From Datnioides undecimradiatus (taxonomy: Eukaryota > Chordata > Actinopteri > Lobotiformes > Datnioididae), in contig WARS01000046.1 of assembly GCA_008933995.1 (NCBI GenBank), positions 4,016,026-4,080,025 on the forward strand: a stretch of DNA of 64,000 bases, written 5' to 3'. Position numbers and translations under genes: made by a program. Positions 13,201 to 24,250 of the stretch are shown here, in pieces (positions within the stretch are counted from its first letter, which is position 1; every line of letters starts with the position of its first letter). The notes below the pieces were generated by a model, which saw nothing but the letters and a program-made list of their open reading frames with translations, was not told the origin of the DNA and did not search any database.

Positions 13201-15089
13201 TCATTATTACGACTGAAAACGTTCACATTATACATTATATCAAACACAATGAAAAAAATATTCATACAGCAAAAATAAATAACATAATTCACACTGGACA
13301 GGTATCACTATGCAGTCACCCGTTTTCCTTCACTTACATAAAAACACCCCGTAGAGCTCTGATCGCTGCCACAGCGGATTACAACGAGCTCTTTAAACAG
13401 TGAGAGCGCCAGACAAATGAATCGGTCTCTCATTAACATGCATGAAGCTGTTAGATCTCTCAGACTGAGCATTAGAAAAGGAGATGAAGCCGATTCAGTT
13501 CTGCGAGGGAATTTTAGAGAATTAGACTGTGGGCCGAATAGAAAAATTAGAATATTTTACCGTTTTTAAAATTGAAAAAAAAAAAATGTAATCAGAAATG
13601 AGTGGCGTACACGATGTTTTAGTTATGAACAGTTTATTATTCTTAGTTAAAATGGATTTGATATCCTACTGTAGTGTTATTGTAGGTATGCAATTTCTAT
13701 ATTCAGCTTGTGTGAGTGTCTTTCAGTTTCTGTGCATTACAAAAACACATTAAAGTTTTTCAAGCTCCTTTTGGAAAACAAAGGGAGAGAAAATAACACA
13801 ACAAAGATAACTTTACAACTTGACTTTCTGATAATATCCAACAGCCAAAAACAAAGAAACAGCTCACATCAGTAAAAATAGTGCTGGACAGTTCCTGAAG
13901 TATCACAGATTAGATGCTCAGATGGTAACATTTTGAACCTAAATTGAAATTAAACTAAAATTAATATACTTTTCAAAAGATCTAAAGAAACATTTGAATA
14001 TGGGTTGAAGTTGGGGGTGAGTTCAGATTAAAAATCAAAACATCAAAGGGAACATTACACTTCTCTGTTTGCTAAATCATCATAGTGGCATTGTTGACAT
14101 TATTTCAGGCGGAGACAACCACAACAGAGACAACACAACAACCACAGAGTATACAAAGGACTAGAAATACTTTACAATCATGGAGTTCAGCTGCTACATA
14201 GAGCTTTCACTCACACAAACACAAACACACACTGAACCAGCATAATTGCAGAAGAGTTAATAAAAAAAGCGCATTGCCGGGATTGCTGTGTTCAGCAGCT
14301 GAGGCAGAGTGAGCAGACAGCGACACTCTCAGAGTGGATCTGCTGCATCTGTAGAAAAGGCAACTGCAGGCTAAAATTGTGGCAACAGTAAAGAGCAAAA
14401 ATTAGCAACTGAACGGAAATTCTCAGAAAAACATGAAAAATGACTGTGAATATTATGATGCTGCTACACTTTCAAAGATCAGATACCGAGTGTAGAAATC
14501 AATCCATTTAAATATGACCTCGGTAATCATATTTACTTTGCTAATTGACTAACATGCAATAACAATAATTATAATATAATACATAATAAATTAAAAAACA
14601 AAAGTAAAGACACTGACAATGAACACCCACACACCCAATGAAAATATTGCAAAATAGTCCTTTCTCTGGTCACATGTAGACGTGTCACAGCGACAACAAT
14701 ACAGCCACACTAGCAGCTCTGTGAGGGTATACGTATGGCACGGTCACAGCATGTGGGATCATGGAGGTGGCAGAAATTCACATTTTTATGATTGCAAACA
14801 AGTTATCAAGACAGCTGCATGATTGCAGCGTTGGTAAAATGTTAAAATTAATGTACTGTGCACTGATAATACAGCACTGTGTGTATTAAACTCGTGTTTA
14901 ATTACACTGACCAGTGGTCTTTGGTCGATGTTACACATCCGTATTTGTCTGATGTTCAGACACTTTTGTATTATGAAGAGCCACAGAGATGTTAGAGTTT
15001 CCCAGTCATCTTTATAACTCATTATGGGTATGAATTGCTCTTAATAGGAGCTCATTATGACGCTAATTCTGGTCTGACATGAACAAAGC

Positions 15090-15400
15090 TGCAACGGCAC
15101 TTTGATCTAAGAGCTAACAGCAGCACGCAAACAAGCTCACAATTAAAAATGCTGACGTGCTGATGTGTAGCAGATACAATGTTTACCATTATCTTAATTC
15201 AGCATCTAAGCTAACATTTGCCAATTAGCACTAAATACAAAGTACAGCTGTGGCTGATGGGAGTATCTTTGGTTTTGATGGAACTTGGTCAATCATGGTT
15301 CATCCTCTGGGGGCCATGAATGTCTGTGCAACATTTTGTGGCAACTAACAGACAAACATTGCCATTCCCACAGTCACACTGCTAGCATGGCTGAAAACAC
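15090..15400. repeat. Dispersed repeat copy downstream of the opsin
   Basis: AATGCTGACGTGCTGATGTG, CAATGTTTACCATTATCTTA and CACTGCTAGCATGGCTGAAA are ordered as in the 6385-6560 copy, and this copy extends further. It begins roughly 310 bp past the opsin stop codon, so it may form part of the 3' UTR or flank. Confidence 0.6.
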
Positions 15401-15713
15401 ATTACAACATGAATGGTGTCTCTGTTGCATTCAGCAGTGCTTATAGTCCACAACAGTGGTCAATCAGCCTTTGTTGATTGGCATTATTATTATCAATATT
15501 TTGGACAAATAAAAAACATCAGCAGAGAGACAGAACCTCTTATTTCTAAGCTTGTTATTTTACATAAACGTGGGACCTGATTCATTTCTGAGAGTCTTCA
15601 GTGATGCAGCAAAAGGACCAGACTTTTGACTGATGGCTGTCCACTGTTTCTGTTTTATCACGCTGCCTGTAAATCATAGATCCGACCTGTCACTGCAGTA
15701 ACACTGACAGATC

Positions 15714-16226
15714 TCATATAGATACAGGCAGGGAGTCTTTGGCAGGTTTATTGTCCAGGAGAGAGGAGGCATTCTTTGATGTAGACCCCCAGCAGGTGTA
15801 TACCTGCCTGCCATGGACATGGTTGCTGCTGTTGTGTGTTGTTTTGCCTTTGCTCTTGCTCTTGCTGTTAGTCCTCTCCTGAGACAAACCAAAGTTCTTC
15901 TTTGGGATGCAGCCTCTTTCCTGGAGCTGAATGTGGATGGGATGAGATGGGGCTTGGTGGCCCGTGGCGATGTGGATGCCCACTCGGTTTCCTCCCAGCT
16001 GGGGCCAGAAAGAGAGGAGCAGGCAACGAAGCTCCTGTTGGAAAGTCTTGTTGAAGTAAAAATAGATGAACGGGTTGTAGATGTGGGAGCTTTTGGCGAA
16101 GAGGGCGGGGAACACGAAGCCTTCAGGGTCCATGTACCAGGACCCCTTGTGGAAAATGAAGAGGAAGGACACAATCGTGTACGGGGCCCAGGCAATGACA
16201 AAACCCAGGCTGATGCAGAAAAACAT
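15714..16226 (-). CDS. Opsin coding exon 4 (TM6, TM7, C-tail)
   Basis: 513 bp including the stop, residues 244-413. TM6 has FVIAWAPY. TM7 has K288 (retinal attachment) and NPFIY. Helix 8 begins FNKTFQQELRC. The tail of roughly 100 residues contains a repeated SKSKSKGK segment and ends in PVSI. The acceptor is TTCCTCTTGCAG. A 168-codon open frame on the opposite strand (15813-16319) is an antisense shadow. Confidence 0.95.
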   Translation of the reverse strand: MFFCISLGFVIAWAPYTIVSFLFIFHKGSWYMDPEGFVFPALFAKSSHIYNPFIYFYFNKTFQQELRCLLLSFWPQLGGNRVGIHIATGHQAPSHPIHIQLQERGCIPKKNFGLSQERTNSKSKSKGKTTHNSSNHVHGRQVYTCWGSTSKNASSLLDNKPAKDSLPVSI

Positions 16227-19200
16227 CTGCAAGAGGAAGTCACAGATTACAGAAGATTTCTACACTGGAAACACTGCAGCGTTGTGAGAAACAAAAACTT
16301 AATGACTCATTTCTGGTGATGTTTGCTTGTAACAGATGAGTGCCGTCATATAATGCGTGTTTCCTAGGAGAAGGGTGTCCCCAAACAGAAACTGTGGTCA
16401 AGCAGCTTGAAAATATGTACGCTTAAATTTTTCTGGCACGTAATCTCTTAAAGGCGTGTTTGACCAGAGATATATTGACCTGTAAAAAACAAGGATTGTT
16501 CACCACAATTCACAGGATGTGATGTTATTTTTCTTTCAATAATTAATGTTTGGAAATATTCAATTCAAGAAACCACAAATATCACTGTATTGATACTGGC
16601 CTTTGTCTTTCTTACCAAAAGACAGCTTTTTTGCTACACAGCAGGATTTATTCATGGCTTTGTAAGAATATATGATGCAGGCCAGGTTACCACTACATCA
16701 CTCTGTCAGAATTGGCAGCTCGTGTGCACTTGCAATTGAGTCTGCTGGGTGTACGGGTGGGGCCTTGATACTGCAGCTCCTAGTCATGATCACTGCTGCA
16801 CAGAGTTTAGCTCCCAATGATGCCACCAGTCGGATAGTTTAGCTTCATTTTAGTACAGCGGAAGGAAGTGGAAACATGTCATGAGTCAATGAAACCAGCA
16901 CAGAGATCAAGCAGCATCTTCAGTGGATTTTTGATCTGCATGTCAAAACCACCGACACCATGATCAAGACACAATACCTTCAAATGATGATACTTGAGCA
17001 CTCATGAGCTGCTCATGGTTGAGAAGCAGTCCTGCACATTACCACTTGAAAACCTCAGCTTATCGTTTTTCAATTTTGTTTGCTCACCATGGAGAGACGT
17101 TTTTCAGCGTGTCGCAGGTTGCTGCGGATGCCTCTTGCAGACAGGGAGTAGGAAAAGCGGGACACCTTGTAGAGGATCTGACACTGGGACACCACGATAA
17201 GGGTGACAGGAATCAATGTGAAGCAGGCAAAGGAGCAGATGACGTAGAAGGCATCCTTGGCTGAGGTGTGATAACCCCTCCAGGCGATGGTGCAGGACAG
17301 TCCATAAGGCTCGGGGACATACTCGCCCCAGCCGAACAGAGGAAAGCTGGACCACACTGCAGCCACGAGCCAGATCACAAAGCACGCAATCCGGATGTTG
17401 GCTCTCTCCAACCACACAGCTGTAAAGAGGAAAGAGTTTCAAAGTTTATATTTTAGTAAAAATAAGACAAGTTGCTGTTTTGTCTTGAAACTATTGTTAT
17501 GTGTCTGACTGTATGGTCAGAGACATTAGGCTAGCTTTAGCTTTAGTTTTCCCCTGTTTCCAGTGTGTATGCTAAGCTACCTGGCTGCTGGCTAACTATA
17601 TCTCTCTCTGTCTCTCTGCTTTCCTTTTTGTCTTTTCTTCGTGACTAAAGTAGGTGAAACCAGCAAGGAAACATTTAAAGACACTCTCAAGTAAGTGTTT
17701 AAATACAGATCCTGCTAGGCTGAACCATTTTATAGCTTTTCTTTTAAATTGGATTTTAGGCGAATGTCCGTAGTGTAGCAAATAAATATACTTTTTTAAA
17801 AAGTCTATTAAATGACACAGAGTAACCCCAATGTTCCCAAGTTCTTACTTAAAGGAGACACGGCAGTCCTGTCGACATCCAGCTCCAGTTATAAACGTGG
17901 CCACTTGTGGCCAGACATGTTTGTCCTTTGCATAAGCCATTTTAAAAATGCATGAAGCAGTGATGTCATTTCTGATATATTGTTACCCTTTCCATCAATG
18001 CATTATGTTTTGACCTTCTTTATATTCATTTAAGACCTGTGCATCGCATTTCAGTTTTGTTTTTAATGTTAATGAAAAGATTATGTAATGCTGTCATACT
18101 TTGCTTCATCTACATATATCTACAGAGCCTGTATTGAACACAATGGATGATGAAGCAAAGCCAGTGATTTTAATAAGGAGCCTCTAAAGGATAAGTGGTG
18201 TAGCTCATGAATTGATTATTTGCTGGTTTACAGCCTAAAGGAAAAAAAACAGGTATCCTTATAGGGGGAAAGCCTTTTATCCTGTCCGTAGGTGCAATAT
18301 GTGAGAATGTGAAGCACTTAACATGTATTCATCGCTCTGCATGCAGATGCCTATGAGAGCTTGTAAACTAATTTGTCTGTGACAGAATGAGGACCTTTTT
18401 TCTAAAGAAATCCAAAGCATGTGATGTTTTGTGTGCACTCATGAGTGCCTTGCCTCTTTTCTGCTCCCTTACAGGGAGCCCCCTAACTATCATTGCTAAA
18501 ATGGAGTCCACTGACATTAACAAAACTACAGGTACCAACCAGACAAGTCCAACATAACATTAATGCAAAGCAGGGCTCAACCAGTGTTATCAGCCAATAT
18601 TCACCTGCCACAAACATATTGGTGTCATATCAGTATTTATAGATTTATCTTACTGATTTGTACTGACATGTATGTGTTGTAAAGGTGTATACAAAGAATA
18701 TTTAATGCTCAATATATACTTTTATAAGGTTATTTGTTTAAAAAAGGTTTTTAAGCTAAGCTAAAGTTAGTCAGCGAGTTCTTACTGTGACTGTAACAGC
18801 TACTTGGCATGGATATGGTGTTGGTTGCTTTAAAAAGTAATCTGCATTCATTAAGCTACTAGGTAACATGATCAATGCTCCAAATAAAACAGGTACAGAT
18901 AGTAATGGTAACTTAAATGTGACTTTTTTCCATCACTGAGTGATCATTTCATCATTCGGTCTCTGAACAGTTAAAATCGTGACAAATGGGATTCAGGATA
19001 TCTGAAATAGGAGCTTTTCCTAGTATTAATAAGTTTGTAGATTAACCCCTCTGTCATCATAACGTTAAGCACTATCATAATTTTTAAAGTGTCCCTAGCC
19101 AATCAACAACAACTGCCCTCACCATAAACCAAGCTGTAGCACGTCTTGAGGTAGCGAATGATGCTGATGGCAGTGATGGTGAACATGCCGCACAGGCCGA

Positions 19201-19943
19201 AGATGTAGCAGCCGAGGCCGTAGTAGATACATGTGATGTTTTCTCCCAGCCACGCATGGTTAAAGGAGGACATGATGGAGAGCGGGTAAAAGCAGATGCA
19301 GCAGAGGAAGTCAACCACGGCCAGGTTGACGCACAGCAGCTCAGAGCCCACCATCTTCTTCCTCCTGCGATAACAAATCACCAGAACCAGTCCATTGCCC
19401 AGGACCGAGAGCAGAACTAGACAGCAGAGAGGAAAACATCAGACATGTAATGTTAAAGGTGTCAATCATAGTGATGAACCCACAGAGAGTAATCACTCAA
19501 TCTGCAGTTCCTATCAGCTTGATGTTGCATTTTAGCGCCTTTCAGCTAATTGTTTTGATTTGTTTTGTTCTGAAACTTGACTTTGGCAGTGGTCACAACT
19601 CTCTCAACAACAAGGGACCACAAAATCAACTCCACTGCTGATTACTTTTAAGTTCCCATTTCAGAGAGGACTCATCGAATCTGTTGTTCAGCTCGGACTG
19701 CAGCCAATAGTGCAGCCCTGAAAATCTCCTCATTTTGCAGTGCAGGTGATGTAGCATGTCAACTGCTTCCAGGAAGAGACCTGTTAAGAAGGCCACCTCT
19801 GCCCAGGGATGCCCCCTTAACCAAGTGGTGGTATTTGGAGAAAGGAGAATGATGGCTGGGCTCTCATCCTTGATGGAGAACACGTCCTGCCCACCGGGCA
19901 GCACCTTCATCCACAGCATGTGAAGAAGAGATACAGCAGGTTC

Positions 19944-19975
<32 letters not shown>

Positions 19976-21631
19976 CAGACTTTACAATATCCCAGTAGAC
20001 CCCAGATCCCAGTAGACCACACACACCAAAACCAAATTCACTCATCTGCAATATAAATGTATACTACATGCTGCAATATCAGTATTACCAATGTGCAATG
20101 ATGTGAATTCAGCCATTTTCATTTATTAAATATTTTTATTTATTACATTTTGTTTGCCTTAGTAGCAATGCATCTTGCTTCGCTGCTGTAACACTGCAAC
20201 TTTCCAGTTTCCTGTGTGGTTGAGGTTATCTTTTCTTATCGGATGTTACACACACAGGGGTAAATAGTTCATTTGTTGGGGACTATTTTCAGATAATGAG
20301 GCTACGCAGCCTTGATGCGCTAGTGAGAATTCATGGTAGCATTACAATGTAAATGGCATTGACTCTAAACTGTAGGGTCGTCCATTGCAACAGTGTGGCT
20401 CATTGATGTGTTTTTAATAGTTTTAGACCACAGTGGGACGTTGGCTACAAACAATCTCTCAGTGAGATTATTTCAGCATCGATTTTAGTCTTTCCACAGG
20501 ATTTATTGACTGCAGCAAGAGCATTGTAATTTTAAAAAAAAAACACAGTCAAAACTCATAGAAATGACAGCAATGTAGAAAACATGATGGGAATATTTAT
20601 GCTGGTCTCAGGAAGGTTACAGTGTCCTCATCGCTCCTCCTCTTCCTTGATTAGATGATGCTATGATTGCTGCCTGTACGGTGAAGCAGTGGACATCACA
20701 CCTTAATGTACATCATCATTTATTGGCTATATCCGATTTAGTTTGCATTTTGTCACGTTTTGCTTTTTTGGATAAATGGAAACTTAATAAATATATAATA
20801 ATTAATAAATATGTTTTAAGAGTAATAAAAGATTACGAAAACTCAAGAAGAAAGTGATATATAGATATAAATATAGATATGATTAAACTTCCAAAATATA
20901 ACCTGAGATTGGAGAATAATAGGCATTAATGTGCTACTGGCTGAAGAAAAAGTGAGACAAAGGAGGCAACAATTACTGCCATACTGGACAGTTAACATCT
21001 TATCAGCTATACCAGAGACAGGTGCCATGATTGCAAAGCACTTCTGATCTTTGTCTAATTGCTCCTGCTCCCTTTAATTACACTAATGACCGACTAGTTG
21101 TCATCGATAAACCTTCATCAAGGTGTTTGGTTGAGCAGGATCTGTGTTAAACCGACTCACCTCAATTGAAAATGAAAAAAAGAAAACAAAAACAAAACTT
21201 CAATCAAATAAAAAGTTTAGTCATGTGACAACAAGTCGTCTGTCAGCTGGAGGTACACTAGCTGCTAAGAGGCAAAAGTGAGTAAAATCTCCAAGTTTGC
21301 TCTTTTCCATTGCTGCCGCATAAAAGTTCAGTAAACCAGCACATTTTCTAAAGTAAAGTAAGAATAATTCTGAATGTTTCAAGGTCAAAAAGATTTCATA
21401 ACAAATGAAGAAAAACACATTTCCTGTCCAATGTTTTGCAAATTGCATTTACGTGTGCCGCTTTTATGTTTGTTTTTAATGTTTCCAGGTAAAACGGGGA
21501 TGTACAAAGAGCAGCGGAGCGCACATACCGACGGAGAGGATGGTCAGTCCCATACATATGTCAGCGGCAGGGGTCAGTTTGGAGGTGAACGCAGAGATGG
21601 TCCGGTTGTCATCAGAGGAGTTCAGAGGCAT
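15714..21631 (-). CDS. Non-visual opsin of the OPN5/neuropsin-related group (Opn6-9 type)
   Basis: A seven-transmembrane retinal-binding GPCR. Four exons (21631-21529, 19416-19123, 17419-17088, 16226-15714) give 413 residues with no frame break. The short N-terminus has N-glycosylation sequons at N4 and N9. TM2 Asp is D70. The conserved disulfide would be C97-C175. Y100 sits at the vertebrate counterion position, as in OPN5. YVPEPYGLSCTIAW (166-179) closely matches OPN5 and keeps the Glu181 equivalent (E169). K288 in FAKSSHIYNPFIY is the Schiff-base lysine, and NPFIY (294-298) is the NPxxY motif. Helix 8 carries a Cys that may be palmitoylated. Odd: the (E/D)RY motif reads I121-R122-Y123. The C-tail is rich in Ser and Lys. 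Whether it is opn6, opn7, opn8 or opn9 cannot be settled by eye. Expression in deep-brain, retinal or skin cells would be inferred from the family only. Confidence 0.94.
17088..17419 (-). CDS. Opsin coding exon 3 (TM4-TM5 and third intracellular loop)
   Basis: 332 bp, residues 133-243. It starts VWLERAN, like VWLKRKH in OPN5. It holds TM4, extracellular loop 2 with E169 and C175, TM5, and a basic third intracellular loop ending EKRLSM. The acceptor is TTTACAG and the donor is ATG|GTGAGC, in phase 0. Confidence 0.95.
17520..17640. repeat. Fragment of the foldback element family in opsin intron 2
   Basis: CCCTGTTTCCAGTGTGTATG, CTAAGCTACCTGGCTGCTGG and CTAACTATAT correspond to one arm of the element at 25065-25769. 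Confidence 0.5.
19123..19416 (-). CDS. Opsin coding exon 2 (TM1-TM3)
   Basis: 294 bp, residues 35-133. It contains GNGLVL (TM1), basic loop RRRKK, NLAVVD (TM2), C97 (disulfide) and TM3 ending SIIRYLKTCY. Human OPN5 has SLDRYLKICY here, so only the acidic residue of the motif is lost. The acceptor is TCTAG and the donor is TATG|GTGAGG. The last base forms Ala133 with CT of exon 3. Confidence 0.95.
19626..20051 (-). other. 141-codon open frame inside opsin intron 1, origin unknown
   Basis: An unbroken frame with a Ser run encoded by AGC repeats near its N-terminus, then a mixed-composition stretch that looks more protein-like than most chance frames (for example LRGHPWAEVAFLTG). I recognise no domain. 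It has no obvious splice partners, and it sits on the same strand inside an opsin intron. It could be a relic of a transposon or retrocopy, or chance. Confidence 0.2.
19945..19974. repeat. (CTG)10 trinucleotide microsatellite
   Basis: Perfect 30-bp run in opsin intron 1. On the minus strand it reads as AGC and accounts for the Ser run of the open frame at 19626-20051. Confidence 0.95.
21529..21631 (-). CDS. Opsin coding exon 1
   Basis: 34 codons plus one base. The start ATG is preceded by ACC (A at -3). It encodes the extracellular N-terminus and the beginning of TM1, with glycosylation sequons NSS and NRT. The donor is G|GTATGT. The one-base overhang joins TT of exon 2 to form a Val codon (residue 35). 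Confidence 0.88.
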
Positions 21632-21712
21632 TGGTTGGAGCTTGTTTCTGGTGTAGCTGCGGGTAAAATCCTTGACTTGTCTCGTATCCGGAGATGTGTG
21701 AGCAGAGGCTCA

Positions 21713-21720
21713 CTTTTATG
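21713..21720 (-). promoter_or_regulatory. TATA-like box of the opsin gene
   Basis: CATAAAAG on the minus strand, about 82 bp upstream of the opsin start codon. This would place transcription start near 21685 and give a 5' UTR of roughly 50 nt. The match is to a TATA variant, not the strict consensus. Confidence 0.4.
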
Positions 21721-21731
21721 CAGGCGGATGT

Positions 21732-21745
21732 GTCACCATGGTAAC
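21732..21745. promoter_or_regulatory. RFX-type X-box at the opsin promoter
   Basis: GTCACCATGGTAAC fits the X-box consensus GYNRCC-N2-RRNRAC at every constrained position and is almost a perfect palindrome. It lies about 100 bp upstream of the opsin ATG and about 12 bp beyond the TATA-like box. RFX factors bind such sites and drive cilium-related genes. Activity here is inference. Confidence 0.5.
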
Positions 21746-22625
21746 TTAAGGCAGGAGCTAACACTCCGTTAAAAGCATGGGGGCGCGTGTGACCTGATGC
21801 AGAAGAGTTAACAGGACTCCCCGGAGGATAACTGCTCCTCCGGTATGTGTCACTGACAGCCTACTCTTAAAAACGACTGAAACGATTCAAATCAGTTTTA
21901 CAATAACGAATTAAACTCCAGTTAGTCAGATTAGACCCTGAATATGTATCTTTACTTTTTCTGTTGTTTTTTATTTTCAGTTTTCTTTATTTTAACAAAT
22001 CTCAGAAATTACATGTATTGCTAACAATAACACAAAAGAAGATCAAATTAAATACTAAATACCATACATCATCTCATATATATGAAATAAAGTCAAGACA
22101 GATTTAATTTTCACATTAAAAGAATTTCACTGGTGTACTGCAAAGTGAATTTTATTGTGAAGTAGTCACAGGAAATGCAATGTGTTTATCAGTGAGATAA
22201 GCAATGGCCGCTTCTGACAACAGACATTTTTTGGCAGTTTAAGTGTTGCAGGGCGTAGTGAAACAAGAGGAAGCAGGCTGAGTGAACTGTTAGCTTTAAT
22301 ATCAAAGCAGTTACTTTGACTGCACAAAACAAAATACACTGGCTGGTCTTGCACTGTAGTTATTTTTGACAAACCTGTTGTTGTTACTACCGGTCATCAC
22401 AAGTGTCAGCATAACAACCAGGACTGAAAAGTAAAAGGTGTGCAGTGTAGGATCATGCAGAAGAGTCTGCTGACAGAAATAAAATATGATCTTCACATTG
22501 ATGTTTTTATTAGCATATGATCACCTATACCATTCATATCTATCTGTCGTGTTTCTACAGTAGCTTAAAATGGACAATCCAAGCACTTGGATTGGATGGT
22601 GAAGGAGTATTCAGTTGCTATCTGC

Positions 22626-22900
22626 CACTTCAAGGTTCAAGGTACTTTATTGTCATTTCATCAGCAAGTGAGAAACGAAATACGGTGGGCCTTCTTTAAT
22701 ATGCTGGCAGTATTCACAGTCCACTTCAAGTCCTTGGAGATGTGGACTCCAAGGTGCTTGTAGCTAGCAACCACTTCCAGAGCTGTTCCTCCAATGGAGA
22801 GTGGAGAAGGAGTGTAATTGCTCCTCCTAAAATCCACGATCACCTCCTTCGTTTTCCCCACACTGATGCAAAGGTCGTTCAATCTGCACTGAGTATTATA
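22626..22900 (-). mobile_element. Internally deleted non-LTR retrotransposon (LINE, L2/CR1-like) relic
   Basis: The minus strand encodes a reverse-transcriptase C-terminal segment: SVGKTKEVIVDFRR, then YKHLGVHISKDLKW, then ILKKAHR. This is the usual V-KTKE-IVDFR / FKFLGV-I--DL-W pattern of fish LINEs. The frame then stops and runs within about 20 nt into a 3' tail with ATGACAATAAAGTACCTTG. The rest of the RT C-terminus is therefore missing. The copy is 5'-truncated and inactive. Confidence 0.75.
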
Positions 22901-22949
22901 GCTTTATTAAATATCATGGATACAGTCAAGTTTCTGAGTTGTGGTCCTC

Positions 22950-23165
22950 TACCATGTTACACTTTATTATACTATGCAGTAATGTACAGTATATACTATA
23001 CTATATGACACTGTACTGTACTGTTCTTAGTAACACCTCTGCTTTTCCTACTGTAAAAGGGTTGCTGTACTATACAGTACTGTATGCACTACAGTATATG
23101 TTGCTGTACTGTGATGTAATGTGTTATATGATGTGCTGCACCACATTGTACTATGCAGCATAGAT
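22950..23165. repeat. TACTG/CAGTA-rich degenerate repeat tract
   Basis: Many overlapping copies of TACTGTA, ACAGTA and CTATAC words on both strands, for example CTGTACTGTACTG and ACTATACAGTACTGTATG. The tract is quasi-palindromic and could form hairpins. No unit is strictly periodic. Confidence 0.55.
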
Positions 23166-24250
23166 GCACATCTAGGCTGTCTCTGCCTCAAATGTTTCTT
23201 GCCAAAGGTCGTTGTGATTAGTAATTATTATGCACAGATTAGAGTGTGCAGGTGCTTTTTTTGTTGTGGGATTAAAGACACAAACACAATCCACAAATCA
23301 GTGAATGTTCACTTGACCTTTTGTCAAGGCCCAACGTTACCTGTTTAAACTAAAAGAAAAAAAGGAAAGAAGTTGGGAAATTACAAAATCAGCTTTCTGT
23401 TTGGCGACTTACAAAAGCCGCAAGACCTAAGGAGACTAAGTCTAATTAGATTAAATGCTTAAAGCTGCTAATTTCTTTTATAGTAAATCTGATTAAGACA
23501 TCTATTATTGATGAAGGATTATCCTGAAGCTAATTTATCTGGGTAAATTGTTCTTATAAAGAGGACTTATAAAGAGAAACCGTATGATAAAACTGCTGAA
23601 ATCAAACCAAAATACTTTGATAGATATTATAATTTGACCTTGGTTTCATAAAAATACATAAAACTATTTTCCTATTAACTATGATACTATTAACCACGTC
23701 ATTAATCATGACCCTAGATTTATCTTGTGACCATTAGGAGGAGCCTTGACCCCTGGGTTGAGAACCACTGGACTAAAATACAAATGCAAATGCAACTACA
23801 AATAAAATAGTTAAAACCAGCTTGAATTCAACAAGCTGCAACAGCAGAAAGCATCTTCCACATTTACACATGATGTCACGTATAATCATAAACTGTATCA
23901 CTCATTTCACTGCAAAGTACTGTTACTGTTGACACTTTAGGACCATTTAGCTAATAACACTTCTGTTACTCAAGTAGGGTTTCAATTAAGCTCCAATAGA
24001 TTAATATGTACAAATTATCAAATCACAAATATTCAAAGAAATGTATTTTACATAAGATGTGACCAACAGTAGTAACTGTTCCTTCCTGTGGTTCAGGGAC
24101 TGTGTGATGATGACAGGCAAGAGAAAAAAAACATTACCTTGCACCATCTGTTGACCTCCATGATGTATTACACCTCAACACGCTGCAGGGTCAGGGAAAA
24201 AGAAAAAAAGACACCGGTGTTTATGCTTTGAGTAGAAAGATAAAGTTGAC

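Larger units (their letters stand above)
9159..15713. other. Spacer between the arhgap20-like 5' exons and the opsin 3' end
   Basis: No supported gene. 9160-9540 is GC-richer than its surroundings, with pyrimidine/purine tracts (about 9390-9430) and a CRE-like TGACGTCT at 9240-9247. It may be a promoter or 5' UTR region for the arhgap20-like gene. Dispersed repeat copies occur around 10035-10230 and 15090-15400. The rest is AT-rich sequence in which I see no other structure. Confidence 0.4.
16227..21528 (-). other. Opsin introns 1-3
   Basis: Intron 3 is 16227-17087 (861 bp), intron 2 is 17420-19122 (1703 bp) and intron 1 is 19417-21528 (2112 bp). All are GT-AG. Intron 2 carries a fragment of the foldback repeat (about 17520-17640). 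Intron 1 carries a CTG/CAG run and a 141-codon open frame. No other gene is supported inside them. Confidence 0.8.

Noticed and set aside
15813-16319. 168-codon plus-strand open frame
   Set aside because: It is antisense to opsin exon 4, whose minus-strand translation has clear TM6/TM7 motifs and splice sites.
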